This document shows, in pieces, positions 5,267 to 13,614 of a stretch of 25,514 bases of DNA (positions within the stretch are counted from its first letter, which is position 1; the number at the start of each line of letters is the position of its first letter). Below the pieces are notes generated by a model. That model made no database searches. It was not told where the DNA came from and saw only the letters and a program-made list of their open reading frames with translations. Origin of the DNA: CAZSBB01 sp964605235 (lineage in GTDB: Bacteria; Planctomycetota; Phycisphaerae; Phycisphaerales; Phycisphaeraceae); contig CAZSBB010000057.1 of assembly GCA_964605235.1 (NCBI GenBank), positions 1 to 25,514 on the forward strand, given 5' to 3'. A program made the translations under genes and the position numbers.

Positions 5267-7828
5267 ATGCTCAAGGTGCTGACATGCTGGCGCTGGGAAC
5301 TGTCCGCACTGGCGGCGGTGCTGGGGGTGACGCTCGGAGCGCTGGCGCCGGGGGCGATCTGGCTGTGGTTGGGGCTGGCGCTCGCGCTGGGCGTGCTGGC
5401 GTGGGTATGGAAACCCGTGCGGCCGGCTGCGTTGCTGTTGGCGCTGGGCTGGGCGTTCGCCGGCTGGGCGGCGGGGCAGGCCGGCTGGACCACGCATGAC
5501 GACATTCGGCAATTCACCACGGAGACCTCGCAACTGGCGCGGGTGGAGGGCGTGGTGGTGGGGGCGGTTTACCTGTCGCCTTCCCGGCGCGGGGCGTTTG
5601 GCGCTTTTGCGTATCGCGCGCCCAACACGTTGTTCGAACTGGAATGCCAGCGGATTGAAGTGGACGGGCAATGGCGGCCGGCGCGTGGTCGGTTGCTGGT
5701 GAAGATCGAACAGGTGGATGTGCAATTGCGCAGCGGCGAGCGTGTGCGCGCCAGCGGTTGGTTGGCGGCGATCGATGGGCCCAGCAATCCGGGCGAGCAT
5801 GATTACCGCGCGTGGCTGGCGCAGCAGGGCGTCTATGGCCGACTGACGCTCAAGTCGCGCGACAACCTGGCGCGATTGGGTTTGGCGGGCGCCGGCGGGG
5901 CGTGGCAACGGCTCCGGCAAGGGACCGCCCAGGCGGCGAGCGGTTCACTGGCATTGGGCATGCGTGACAAGCCCACGCGTCTGCATCTGCTTCAGACGTT
6001 GCTGTTGGGTCGGCGTGATGTGCCGCTCGATGGCCTGGAGGAATCCTTTCGCCGCACGGGTCTGGCGCATCTGCTGGCGATCAGCGGCGGGCATCTGGCG
6101 ATCCTGCTGGGTTTGGTGTGGTTGGCGGCGCGGCTGGTGATTCATCATCCGCCGCGTGCCGCCCTGTTGGTGCTGGCGGTGCTGGCGTTGTATCTGCTGG
6201 CGGTGCCCGCCCAGGTCCCGATCATGCGCGCGGGGATCATGGCGGCCCTGCTGTGTCTGGCGGGGTTGACAGGTTGGCGCGTGCCATCGTTGCGTCTGCT
6301 GGCGATCGCGGTGCTGGTGACATTGGTCTGGCGGCCGTTGGACCTGTTCAACGCGGGCTACCAGTTGAGCTTTCTGGTGGTGGCGGCATTGCTCCTGTTC
6401 ACGCGGCGGGTGGGGCAGTGGTTGTGGCGCGATCCGGAAATCGCGCTGCCGGATCAATGGCGCGAGCAGGTGCTGCGCGCGGGCGCGGATTACGCGGCGG
6501 CGAATCTGGTGGCGTGCGCGGCAGCGCTGCCGCTGGTGGCGTTGCACTTTGCCGCCGTGACGCCGGTGGCGGGGCTGCTGAGCTTGCTGGCGCTGCCGGT
6601 GGTGACGGCGGTGCTGGGTTTGGGTTACGCCAAGATCGCGCTGGGCTTGCTGTCGCCCAGCGCGGGGGCGTTGCTCAGCTATCCGTTGACGTGGGTGACC
6701 GACGCGCTGCGGCTGCTGGTGGAGCAAGCCAGCACCTGGCCGGGGGTGTATTGGGAACTCGCCCGCGCGCCCAGCGCGCTGTGGGCGCTGGGCGCGCTGG
6801 GCTGGTCGGCGGCGCTGCTGGGCGGGTGGTTTCACCGGCGTCCCGCGGCGCTGCTGCTTAGCGCGCTGTTGGTGACGGGCTGGTTCTGGTGGGGCACCCG
6901 GCCGCCAGGTTTGGGCCATGACTGGCAGCACAGCGAAATGCTGCTGCCCGCCTCGACCACGCCGGCGCGCGCTGCGCCCGTGGCCGCCGCGCCGCGCCCG
7001 GTCATGGAACTGCACATGCTGGCGGTGGGCAACGGCTCGTGCTTTCTCGTTCGCACCGCCAGCGGCAAAACGCTGCTGTTCGACTGCGGCTCACAGGAAT
7101 ACCTCGACACGGGCGTCAAGAGCGTGACGCCCGCACTGCGCAGCCTCGGTGTGCAGCATCTGGATCTGGTGCTGATTTCCCATGCCGACCTCGACCACTA
7201 CGGCGGCGTGCTGGATGTGCTCGACCGCGTGCCCGCCGAGCGCGTGATGGTCAATGAATATCTGCTGGCGGAAGCGCGTAACCAACCGCAAGGGGCGACG
7301 GCTTTCCTGATCGAACAACTGTACGCGCGGCAACTGGCGGTGGAACAGGTGGGGCGCGGCCTGAACTGGAACTGGGACGACCTGCAATGCGATCTGCTCT
7401 GGCCCCCGCCGGGGTTGGCGGCCGACACGCCCGCCAACGACACCTCGCTGGTGCTGCGCCTGCGCACCGCCGGCCACTGCGTCCTGCTCACCGGCGACAT
7501 CCAGCAGTTCGCCATCACGCAGTTGTTGCAGGCGGAGCCTGACCTGCGCGCCGACGTGATGGACCTCGCCCACCACGGCAGTTTTGTGGATGCTTCGCCG
7601 CGCTGGTTGGCGCAGGTCGCGCCGAAACTGGTGCTGCAGTCCAGCGGCGAAGCGCGCCTGTACCGCGATCGCTGGTTCACCTTGCTCAGTGAAGCCAACA
7701 TCAAACGGCTGATTACCGCCCGCGACGGCATGGCGAGCGTGTGGTTGGCCGACGATGGCGCGGTGCGCTGTCGCACCTTCCGCGCCCCGGCGTCCCTGAC
7801 GCCCGCACCTGCCGGGGGCGAAGAATAG
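5267..7828 (+). CDS. comEC: ComEC/Rec2 DNA internalisation channel
   Basis: The 853-residue membrane protein has the full three-part ComEC layout. The N-terminal hydrophobic helices and an OB-like DUF4131 region occupy roughly residues 1-200. The Competence domain (PF03772) holds the signature HLLAISGGHLAIL at 268-280 and many helices to about 560. The C-terminal part is a metallo-beta-lactamase-like domain with HADLDH at 639-644, LTGD ending at Asp744 and HHG at 769-771, so its metal site looks intact. In the family, the protein carries single-stranded DNA across the inner membrane during natural transformation, and the lactamase domain is thought to degrade the other strand. The start ATG has no well-spaced Shine-Dalgarno; CATAAT lies 8 nt upstream. 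No other competence gene is nearby, which is common. Confidence 0.95.
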   Translation: MLKVLTCWRWELSALAAVLGVTLGALAPGAIWLWLGLALALGVLAWVWKPVRPAALLLALGWAFAGWAAGQAGWTTHDDIRQFTTETSQLARVEGVVVGAVYLSPSRRGAFGAFAYRAPNTLFELECQRIEVDGQWRPARGRLLVKIEQVDVQLRSGERVRASGWLAAIDGPSNPGEHDYRAWLAQQGVYGRLTLKSRDNLARLGLAGAGGAWQRLRQGTAQAASGSLALGMRDKPTRLHLLQTLLLGRRDVPLDGLEESFRRTGLAHLLAISGGHLAILLGLVWLAARLVIHHPPRAALLVLAVLALYLLAVPAQVPIMRAGIMAALLCLAGLTGWRVPSLRLLAIAVLVTLVWRPLDLFNAGYQLSFLVVAALLLFTRRVGQWLWRDPEIALPDQWREQVLRAGADYAAANLVACAAALPLVALHFAAVTPVAGLLSLLALPVVTAVLGLGYAKIALGLLSPSAGALLSYPLTWVTDALRLLVEQASTWPGVYWELARAPSALWALGALGWSAALLGGWFHRRPAALLLSALLVTGWFWWGTRPPGLGHDWQHSEMLLPASTTPARAAPVAAAPRPVMELHMLAVGNGSCFLVRTASGKTLLFDCGSQEYLDTGVKSVTPALRSLGVQHLDLVLISHADLDHYGGVLDVLDRVPAERVMVNEYLLAEARNQPQGATAFLIEQLYARQLAVEQVGRGLNWNWDDLQCDLLWPPPGLAADTPANDTSLVLRLRTAGHCVLLTGDIQQFAITQLLQAEPDLRADVMDLAHHGSFVDASPRWLAQVAPKLVLQSSGEARLYRDRWFTLLSEANIKRLITARDGMASVWLADDGAVRCRTFRAPASLTPAPAGGEE

Positions 7829-7869
7829 GCAGCAGACAATGTGGCGCCAGGGATTGGCTTTCAGCTTGT

Positions 7870-7983
7870 ACGAGCCCGAAGCGTGAGCGAGGGGCAGCGT
7901 GCTGAAGCGCCAATGCGTCACCGGTCAACCATCAATCAATCGACAAATGTTGGCGTAGCCCGTCGCTGACGCTTCCGGCTCGT
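7870..7983. repeat. inverted repeat, family C (copy 1 of tandem pair)
   Basis: This 114-nt element begins ACGAGCCCGAAGCGTGAGCG and ends CTGACGCTTCCGGCTCGT. The outer 26 nt of each end are reverse complements with three mismatches. A further inner pairing (GCGCCAA with TTGGCGT) surrounds a loop containing CAACCATCAATCAATCG. It lies downstream of comEC and is repeated at 8029-8142. Confidence 0.9.
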
Positions 7984-8028
7984 TAAGCAAAAGCCCCGCG
8001 CTCTGGCGTTTCATGGAACCTTGCCTGA

Positions 8029-8142
8029 ACGAGCCCGAAGCGTGAGCGAGGGGCAGCGTGCTGAAGCGCCAACGCGTCACCGGTCAACCATCAATCAATC
8101 GTCAAACGTTGGCGTAGCCCGTCGCTGACGCTTCCGGCTCGT
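8029..8142. repeat. inverted repeat, family C (copy 2 of tandem pair)
   Basis: This is a second 114-nt copy with the same orientation and length as 7870-7983, differing at about three positions. The period is 159 nt with a 45-nt unrelated spacer (7984-8028). Together the pair fills most of the 345-nt gap between comEC and the TspO gene; the rest shows no feature. Confidence 0.9.
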
Positions 8143-8173
8143 GAAGACAGCGTGAATCTGCGATGATCAGGGC

Positions 8174-8704
8174 ATGTTGCAACCAACGGACCAGTTGGAT
8201 GGCGCCCCCGCGGCGCCGCGCAGTGTGCTGAGCGCCAGCAGCGTCGGGGTCGCATTGGCGCTGCTGCTGCTGAACCTGCTGGTGGCGGCGGTGGGGGGCT
8301 GGTTCACCGCTTCGTCGGTGGGTTCGTGGTACCAAACGCTCCACAAGCCGGCGCTGAACCCGCCGGATTGGGTGTTCGGCCCGGTGTGGACGGTGTTGTA
8401 CGCGATGATGGCGCTGGCGGCGTGGTGCGTCTGGCGTCGGGCAGGCGGCTGGCGCCGGGCGGCGGGGGCGGGGGTCGCATATCTGCTGCAACTGGCGCTG
8501 AATCTGTTTTGGTCGGTGGTGTTTTTCGGTTGGCGCAGTCCGTCGGGCGCGTTGGTGGTCATCGTGCTGTTGTGGCTGGCGATCGTCTGGACCCTGTGGC
8601 GTTTCGCGCCGCACAGCCGGCTGGCGGCGGCGCTGCTGGCGCCTTACCTGGCGTGGGTGAGTTTCGCCGGCCTGCTCAATCTGCTGATTGTGCGGCTGAA
8701 CTGA
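8174..8704 (+). CDS. tspO: TspO/MBR family membrane protein
   Basis: This 176-residue protein has five predicted membrane helices and is close to the family's usual length of about 160, with a slightly long N-terminus. Family signatures (PF03073) are present in order: SWYQTLHKPALNPPDWVFGP leading into VWTVLYAMMALAAW, then QLALNLFWSVVFFGWRSP, and the last-helix motif APYLAWVSFAGLLN. TspO proteins bind porphyrins, haem-pathway intermediates or sterol-like ligands in the membrane, and in bacteria they modulate tetrapyrrole or stress responses. The gene stands alone between the family C repeats and a convergent AraC gene. The ATG has no Shine-Dalgarno at a usable distance; GATGAT lies 6 nt upstream. 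Confidence 0.93.
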   Translation: MLQPTDQLDGAPAAPRSVLSASSVGVALALLLLNLLVAAVGGWFTASSVGSWYQTLHKPALNPPDWVFGPVWTVLYAMMALAAWCVWRRAGGWRRAAGAGVAYLLQLALNLFWSVVFFGWRSPSGALVVIVLLWLAIVWTLWRFAPHSRLAAALLAPYLAWVSFAGLLNLLIVRLN

Positions 8705-8734
8705 CCGGTCGCGCCCAGGGCCGCGGATTTCAAC

Positions 8735-9610
8735 CTACACGCGACCGCGCGGCCGGCGGGCATACGCGGCGGGGGTTTGCTGATCCTGAGCTTTGAACAC
8801 CAGGATGAAATATGACACGCTGTGGAACCCGCATTCCCACGCCACTTCCTTCACCGGCCGACCTTCGCGCAGCAGCAGCCGGGCGTGGTGCAGGCGGATT
8901 TCGCGCAGGTAGGTTTTGAAGGTGATGCCGAAGGTCGCGCGGAACTTGTGGCTCAGATAGTTGGGCGTCAGGCCGACTTCCCGGGCGAGTTTGTCGATGG
9001 ACAAGGGTTCGCGGAAACGTGATTCCATGCTGCGGCGGACCTGCGCCAGCGGGTCGACGGCGGCCCGGGTGGGCGCCTGACGTTTCTGGATGCTGTAGCG
9101 GTACAGGTCCACCAGCAGGTCGGCCAGCAGGGCGCGGGCTTTGGTGTGCCAGTGAGCCGGGCGGGCCATGAGTTCACGCGTCAGTTGGTCGATCGGCGGC
9201 GGTTGCTGCCGTTGGCGCGGTGTCGTGGTCCAGCGGGTGAAAGCAAACGACCCCTGGTGAAATTTGGAACAGATGCAGACGAGCTGGGCTTCCTGGTCCA
9301 GCAGCCACAGGGCGACATACGGTTGGCGGCTGCGGTGATAGGTTTCGTAATGCCAGGCGCCGGGGGGAATCAGCACGGCGTCGCCAGGTTGGAGTTCGAT
9401 GATCTGCTGCGCCCCGACGATGGACATCGGGCCGGCGCAGCAGATGACCAGTTCGCTCTGCGGATGCTGGCCGGGCTTGAACAGCGGCGGCGGGAGCGAC
9501 AGGCGGCGATGCGGCTGGCCCGGGGGCAGCAAGGCTATTTGCGCCTCCGCGCGGGTGGCGTGGGGCAGGGCCTGCGCCAGCACTTTTTTCAGGGACAGTC
9601 GCGCCGCCAT
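8735..9610 (-). CDS. AraC-family transcriptional regulator with cupin sensor
   Basis: The 291-residue protein has an N-terminal cupin-type ligand domain of the AraC_binding kind (LQPGDAVLIPPGAWHYETY near residues 70-90). The C-terminal AraC/XylS DNA-binding domain has two helix-turn-helix units: LSIDKLAREVGLTPNYLSHKF, then the family signature region VKEVAWECGFHSVSYFILVFKAQDQQTPAAYARR. Such proteins usually activate a neighbouring sugar-use operon when the sugar binds. ATG 9610 is chosen because AGGA lies 9 nt upstream; an in-frame TTG at 9616 is too close to it. It is divergent from the aminotransferase gene across a 73-nt gap, so it most likely controls that gene cluster. Confidence 0.9.
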   Translation of the reverse strand: MAARLSLKKVLAQALPHATRAEAQIALLPPGQPHRRLSLPPPLFKPGQHPQSELVICCAGPMSIVGAQQIIELQPGDAVLIPPGAWHYETYHRSRQPYVALWLLDQEAQLVCICSKFHQGSFAFTRWTTTPRQRQQPPPIDQLTRELMARPAHWHTKARALLADLLVDLYRYSIQKRQAPTRAAVDPLAQVRRSMESRFREPLSIDKLAREVGLTPNYLSHKFRATFGITFKTYLREIRLHHARLLLREGRPVKEVAWECGFHSVSYFILVFKAQDQQTPAAYARRPRGRV

Positions 9611-9647
9611 GGCCAAGTTTCCTGCCAGTGATCGTAGATTTTTGTTA

Positions 9648-9676
9648 TTGAGGCCGCCCGCAAGCTACCGCATACT
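9648..9676 (+). promoter_or_regulatory. putative promoter of the aminotransferase-sulfatase cluster
   Basis: TTGAGG (9648-9653) and CATACT (9671-9676) are separated by exactly 17 nt, with four of six matches to each consensus hexamer. The ATG at 9684 is 7 nt after the -10 box and has no Shine-Dalgarno, pointing to a leaderless transcript. The site lies in the short gap shared with the AraC gene, where the regulator would be expected to bind. Confidence 0.45.
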
Positions 9677-9683
9677 TTCTGCC

Positions 9684-10988
9684 ATGACAAACTCATCCAC
9701 GCATGCGTCGGCCCGCCTGATTTCCGCAGCACCTTCGGGGGCGGCAAAGCCCGCATTCCTGGGCGGGACGCCGATCTGCGCTGATCTGCCGAGCACGCGC
9801 TGGCCGCCGCTGGACGACGCCACCGAGCGCCGGCTGGTGGAGGTGTATCGCAGCGGCGGGTGGTCGTTCAACGGGCCGGTGGAGCAGGAGTTCTGCCAGC
9901 AGTTCGCCGCGGCGCACGGCGCGCAGCATGCGGTGTTCATGGTCAATGGCACGGTGACGCTGGAGGCGATCCTGCACACGCTGGGCGTCGGGCCCGGCGA
10001 CGAGGTGATCGTGCCGGCGCTGACCTGGCCCGCCTCGGCGATGGCGGCGCTGTACGTCGGCGCCACGCCGGTGTTCGTGGATATTGATCCCGGCACGCTG
10101 GGTCTGGACCATCAGCTGGTGGAGCAGGCGATCACGCCGCGCACCAAAGCAATCATGCCGGTGCATCTGTATGGCGGGATGCCGGACATGGACGCATTGC
10201 TGGCGCTGGGGCAGCGACGGGGCATTGCCATCGTGGAGGATTGCGCTCATGCCCACGGCGGAGCGTGGAACGGGCGCGGCCTGGGCAGCCTCGGGGTCGC
10301 CGGCTCATTCAGCTTTCAGCAGAGCAAAACCATGGCGGCGGGCGAAGGCGGCATCGTGCTCACCAATGACGAAGCCCTCGCGGAACGCCTCTACCGCTAC
10401 AAGCACATCGGCTATGCCGCCGGCTCCAAACAGGGCCAGGCCCAGGTGGGTCCGCCCGCTGGTTTGATCTGCCACAACTACCGCGCCACCGATTTCCAGG
10501 CGGCGATCCTCTGCGAGCAGCTTAAACGCCTGCCGCAGCGCGCCGCGCAGCGCGACGTCAACGCCCAGTGGCTCACCGCCCAGTTGCAGCAGATTCCCGG
10601 CCTGCGCGCCCAGCAACGCGGCCGGTGCGCCAGTCCGCAGAGTTACTACTGCTACATGTTCACCTATGACCCGACCGCCTGGGCCGGCGCCACGGCGGCG
10701 CAGCTTCGCCTGGGCCTCAAGCAGGAAGGCGTGCCCGCCACGCTCACCTATGGCTCGGTCTACCGGCATGTGCTGTGGAATGTGCCGGCGACGGCGTTTC
10801 GCATCCATGGCGACTACCGCGACGCACGCGGGTCGGCCTGCCGGGTCAGCGAGGAAATCGGCACGCAGCGCACACTGGGCTTCCCGCATCAGGTGCTCGA
10901 CTTCCAACGCGGCGATCTGCAGAAAATCGTTGACGCCGTGGCGCGGCTGCAGCACCATGCCGCTGACCTCGCTCGGCTCGAAGCTTGA
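9684..10988 (+). CDS. DegT/DnrJ/EryC1/StrS-family PLP-dependent aminotransferase
   Basis: The 434-residue protein has the fold-type I sugar aminotransferase layout (PF01041). The substrate/cofactor region is FMVNGTVTLEAIL and DEVIVPALTWPASAMAALYVG. The PLP-ring Asp is in IVEDCAHAHGG (Asp186), and the Schiff-base Lys is in FSFQQSKTMAAGEGG (Lys215), so the active site is complete. NYRATDFQAAILCEQL is the family dimer/active-site helix. Members mostly transaminate keto-sugars to amino-sugars, and some run in the catabolic direction or make aminocyclitols. The frame is open back to 9399, but that part overlaps the divergent AraC gene; ATG 9684 matches the family N-terminus (AFLGGTPI). It is the first gene of the cluster, 21 nt before the sulfatase. 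Confidence 0.9.
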   Translation: MTNSSTHASARLISAAPSGAAKPAFLGGTPICADLPSTRWPPLDDATERRLVEVYRSGGWSFNGPVEQEFCQQFAAAHGAQHAVFMVNGTVTLEAILHTLGVGPGDEVIVPALTWPASAMAALYVGATPVFVDIDPGTLGLDHQLVEQAITPRTKAIMPVHLYGGMPDMDALLALGQRRGIAIVEDCAHAHGGAWNGRGLGSLGVAGSFSFQQSKTMAAGEGGIVLTNDEALAERLYRYKHIGYAAGSKQGQAQVGPPAGLICHNYRATDFQAAILCEQLKRLPQRAAQRDVNAQWLTAQLQQIPGLRAQQRGRCASPQSYYCYMFTYDPTAWAGATAAQLRLGLKQEGVPATLTYGSVYRHVLWNVPATAFRIHGDYRDARGSACRVSEEIGTQRTLGFPHQVLDFQRGDLQKIVDAVARLQHHAADLARLEA

Positions 10989-11009
10989 TTGACCTGAAAG
11001 GCTCTGGCG

Positions 11010-12374
11010 ATGCGGCCGCCCAACATCCTGATCTTTCTGCCTCACGACCTGGGCGACTGGCTCGGTTGCTGTGGCCATCCCACGGTGCGCAGTCCGCAGC
11101 TCGATCAATTCGCCCAGCAGGGCGTGCGCCTGAGCAACTACTTTGCCGGGGCGCCCGAATGCACCCCCAGCCGCGGCTGCATGTTCACCGGATTGCATTG
11201 CCATCAGCACGGCCTGATGGGGTTGTCCAACTTCGGCTGGGAGATTCAGCCTCACGTCAAGCATCTGTCCCGGTTATTGGCGGAGGGCGGCTACCGCACG
11301 CACCTGTACGGACTGCACCACGAGACGGCGCGCGACCCCGCCACGCTGGGCTATCAGCAGGTGGAGCAAAGCAGCAGGGAAGTCACCGCGGTCTGCGCCA
11401 AGGTGACGGACTTTCTGCAGCGTGAAGCGTCGAGCGCTTCAACGCAACCGTGGATGCTGTGCGCCGGGTTCACCAATGTGCATCGGCCGTGGAAGACGCC
11501 GCGGACCTTCGCCCCGGACGCGGTGGCGGTGCCCGACTGGATTCCCGACACGCCGGCGGTGCGCGCGGATTTGGCGGATTTTCACACTGACATTGAAGTG
11601 ATGGACCGCGCCATCGGCTCGGTGCTCACGGCACTGGAGCGGACCGGGCAGGTCGACGACACGCTGGTCATTTTCACCAGCGATCATGGCGTGCCGTTCC
11701 CCCGCGCCAAAGCGACGCTGTATGACCCGGGCCTGCGGATCGCCATGCTGGCGCGTTGGCCGCGCGGCTTCGCCGGCGGGCGCGTGCTGCCGGAGTTGTT
11801 GTGCAATGTGGACCTGACGCCCACACTGCTCGACCTGTGCCGCCTGCCGATTCCGCCGGAATTGTCGGGGCGCAGTTTCGCCCCGTTGCTGCGCGGGCAG
11901 CCGTATCAGGAACATGACGCGGTGTTCGCCACGCTGTATTACGACGTGGCGTACGACCCGATGCACGCGCTGCGCACAGCGCGGCATCGCTACATCCGCT
12001 CGTTTGCGGTGACGGATGAAGATCGCGCCCGCGCGGACCCGACGGTGCTGGCGACGCATGCCGCCGGGGCGTGGATTCGCGTGGACGACTACGACGTGAT
12101 GAGCAGCGCCGCGTGGCGTTCGCTGGCGGTGGATTGCCGTCGGCCGGTGCGCGAAGAGCTGTACGACATGCAGGCGGATCCCGGCTCCTGGCGGAATCTG
12201 GTGGATGATCCAGCGGCGCAGGATGTGTTGCGGGCGCTGCGCCAGCGGATGGAGGATTGGATGCGGGCGACGGATTCGCCGCTGTTGCGGGGGCATGTCG
12301 CGCCCAATGAGGCGCAGCGGAAAGCGTTTGAAAAATACCAGCCGGGAGGGCCGATGTATGCCCGATTGCAGTAG
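11010..12374 (+). CDS. sulfatase, N-sulfoglucosamine sulfohydrolase-like, no signal peptide
   Basis: The 454-residue protein is a type I sulfatase (PF00884). The maturation motif CTPSR is at residues 51-55, where Cys51 would be converted to formylglycine. It resembles the heparan N-sulfatase (SGSH) branch: HDLGDWLGCCG at the N-terminus, GLHCHQHGLMGL after the maturation motif, GFTNVHRPW, and TSDHGVPFPRAKATLYDPGL. Two oddities are His12-Asp13 where most sulfatases have an Asp-Asp calcium pair, and YGLHHE where SGSH has Gly-Lys. The protein begins MRPPNILIFL with no signal peptide, unlike most exported sulfatases. AAGG 8 nt before ATG 11010 supports the start. The 3' end overlaps the next gene by 17 nt, implying coupled translation. 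The substrate is likely a sulfated or N-sulfated sugar, by inference only. Confidence 0.9.
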   Translation: MRPPNILIFLPHDLGDWLGCCGHPTVRSPQLDQFAQQGVRLSNYFAGAPECTPSRGCMFTGLHCHQHGLMGLSNFGWEIQPHVKHLSRLLAEGGYRTHLYGLHHETARDPATLGYQQVEQSSREVTAVCAKVTDFLQREASSASTQPWMLCAGFTNVHRPWKTPRTFAPDAVAVPDWIPDTPAVRADLADFHTDIEVMDRAIGSVLTALERTGQVDDTLVIFTSDHGVPFPRAKATLYDPGLRIAMLARWPRGFAGGRVLPELLCNVDLTPTLLDLCRLPIPPELSGRSFAPLLRGQPYQEHDAVFATLYYDVAYDPMHALRTARHRYIRSFAVTDEDRARADPTVLATHAAGAWIRVDDYDVMSSAAWRSLAVDCRRPVREELYDMQADPGSWRNLVDDPAAQDVLRALRQRMEDWMRATDSPLLRGHVAPNEAQRKAFEKYQPGGPMYARLQ

Positions 12375-13614
12375 CCCGGGCAGGTGGCGCGCCGGCGTGG
12401 CGACGGTGGACATCACGCCCGCCATGACCGCAACGTCCAGCGTGCCGATGGGGTGCTTCCCGATCAAGCCGCCGCATCAGGTGCGTCTGGCGGAAGGGGT
12501 GCATGATCCATTGCTGGCGACGGCGTTGGCGCTGGGCGTGGATGACGCCGGGCTGATTCTGGTGGCGGTGGATGTGCCGATGATTCGGCGCGAGCAGTTG
12601 AAGACGGTGCGCCAGCTGGTCGCCCAGCGCGATGCGACGGTGCCGGTGGAGCGCATCATTCTGGCCGCCAGTCACACGCATCACAGCCTGGACACCTGCT
12701 ATGTCTTTGGCACACCCAGGGACCATCCCCGGCTGGTGGTCTGGCAGGAGCAACTGGCGCAGGTGATCGTGCAGGCGTGGCGGCAGCGGGAGGCGGTGAC
12801 GCTGGAGACGGGGTTTGCCGGGGCGGACCTGGCGCACAATCGCCGCGTGCTCAGCCGCGACGGCAAGTGGGGCATGGTTTACGATCGTCAGCCGGGCGTG
12901 ACCACCGGCCCCACCGACCCGCAGACGGCGGTGTGGTTGCTGCGGCGTCATGACGGTTCGCCGTTGGCGCTGCTGTTTCAGTATGCCGCGCATGCGCTGG
13001 CGATCGGTCCCCGCAATCGATTGTTCACCGCCGACTTCCCCGGCCGGGCGCGGCAGGTGATCGCTGCGCAACTTCCGGGGGTGACGCCGCTGTTTGTCAA
13101 CGGCGCTGCGGGCGATGTGCATCCTTACCGCAGCATGAAGGAAGACTTCAGCGCGGTGGAGGAAGTTGGCGTCGCGCTGGGGCAGGCGGTGGCTGAGGCC
13201 GTGCCTGCATTGATGCCGCTATGCGGTCAGGGATTGCAGTTTGCCGCGCGCACGCTGTCGTTTCCCAATCGCATGGACCCGACGCTGACAGTGGAAGTGG
13301 AATTGCAGGCGGCGCGGCTGGGGGACTGGCTGCTGCTGACTGTGCCGGGCGAATACTTTGTCGAATTTCAGTTGCAACTCAAACAGGCGCTGGCGCCGAT
13401 GTCGGTGCTGCTGATCGGTTACGCCAACGATTGGCCGGGCTACATTCCCACGCGGCAGGCGTTTGCCCAGGGCGGCTACGGCGTGGACCCGTTCCCCAAT
13501 GATCCGCCGCAGTACAGCCGCACCGCGTTGCCGCCGGGCGCGGGCGAAGCGATTTACACCGCCTTGCTGCAACTGGCGCAGCAGGTGTCCCACATACCAG
13601 AGGAAGCATCATGA
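12358..13614 (+). CDS. neutral ceramidase-fold protein (Ceramidase_alk-like), catalytic Ser replaced
   Basis: The 418-residue protein resembles the N-terminal catalytic domain of neutral/alkaline ceramidases (PF04734). It has the opening RAGVATVDITP, the metal-site motif ASHTHHS (His106, His108), the later ligand region YAAHAL (His212) and SADFPG-like TADFPG (225-230), and the late motif IGYANDWPGYIPT. In true ceramidases the segment GDVSP carries the nucleophilic Ser; here it reads AAGDVHP, with His255 at that place. It has no signal peptide and no C-terminal immunoglobulin-like domain. The reaction is therefore probably a metal-dependent hydrolysis of another amide or ester, not ceramide cleavage. 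ATG 12358 is fixed by GGGAGGG 7 nt upstream, inside the sulfatase gene. Its stop overlaps the next start as ATGA. Confidence 0.82.
   Translation: MPDCSSPGRWRAGVATVDITPAMTATSSVPMGCFPIKPPHQVRLAEGVHDPLLATALALGVDDAGLILVAVDVPMIRREQLKTVRQLVAQRDATVPVERIILAASHTHHSLDTCYVFGTPRDHPRLVVWQEQLAQVIVQAWRQREAVTLETGFAGADLAHNRRVLSRDGKWGMVYDRQPGVTTGPTDPQTAVWLLRRHDGSPLALLFQYAAHALAIGPRNRLFTADFPGRARQVIAAQLPGVTPLFVNGAAGDVHPYRSMKEDFSAVEEVGVALGQAVAEAVPALMPLCGQGLQFAARTLSFPNRMDPTLTVEVELQAARLGDWLLLTVPGEYFVEFQLQLKQALAPMSVLLIGYANDWPGYIPTRQAFAQGGYGVDPFPNDPPQYSRTALPPGAGEAIYTALLQLAQQVSHIPEEAS

Noticed and set aside
11674..13122. 482-codon minus-strand frame opposite the sulfatase and ceramidase-like genes
   Set aside because: Antisense shadow rich in Arg, His and Pro with no recognisable domain.
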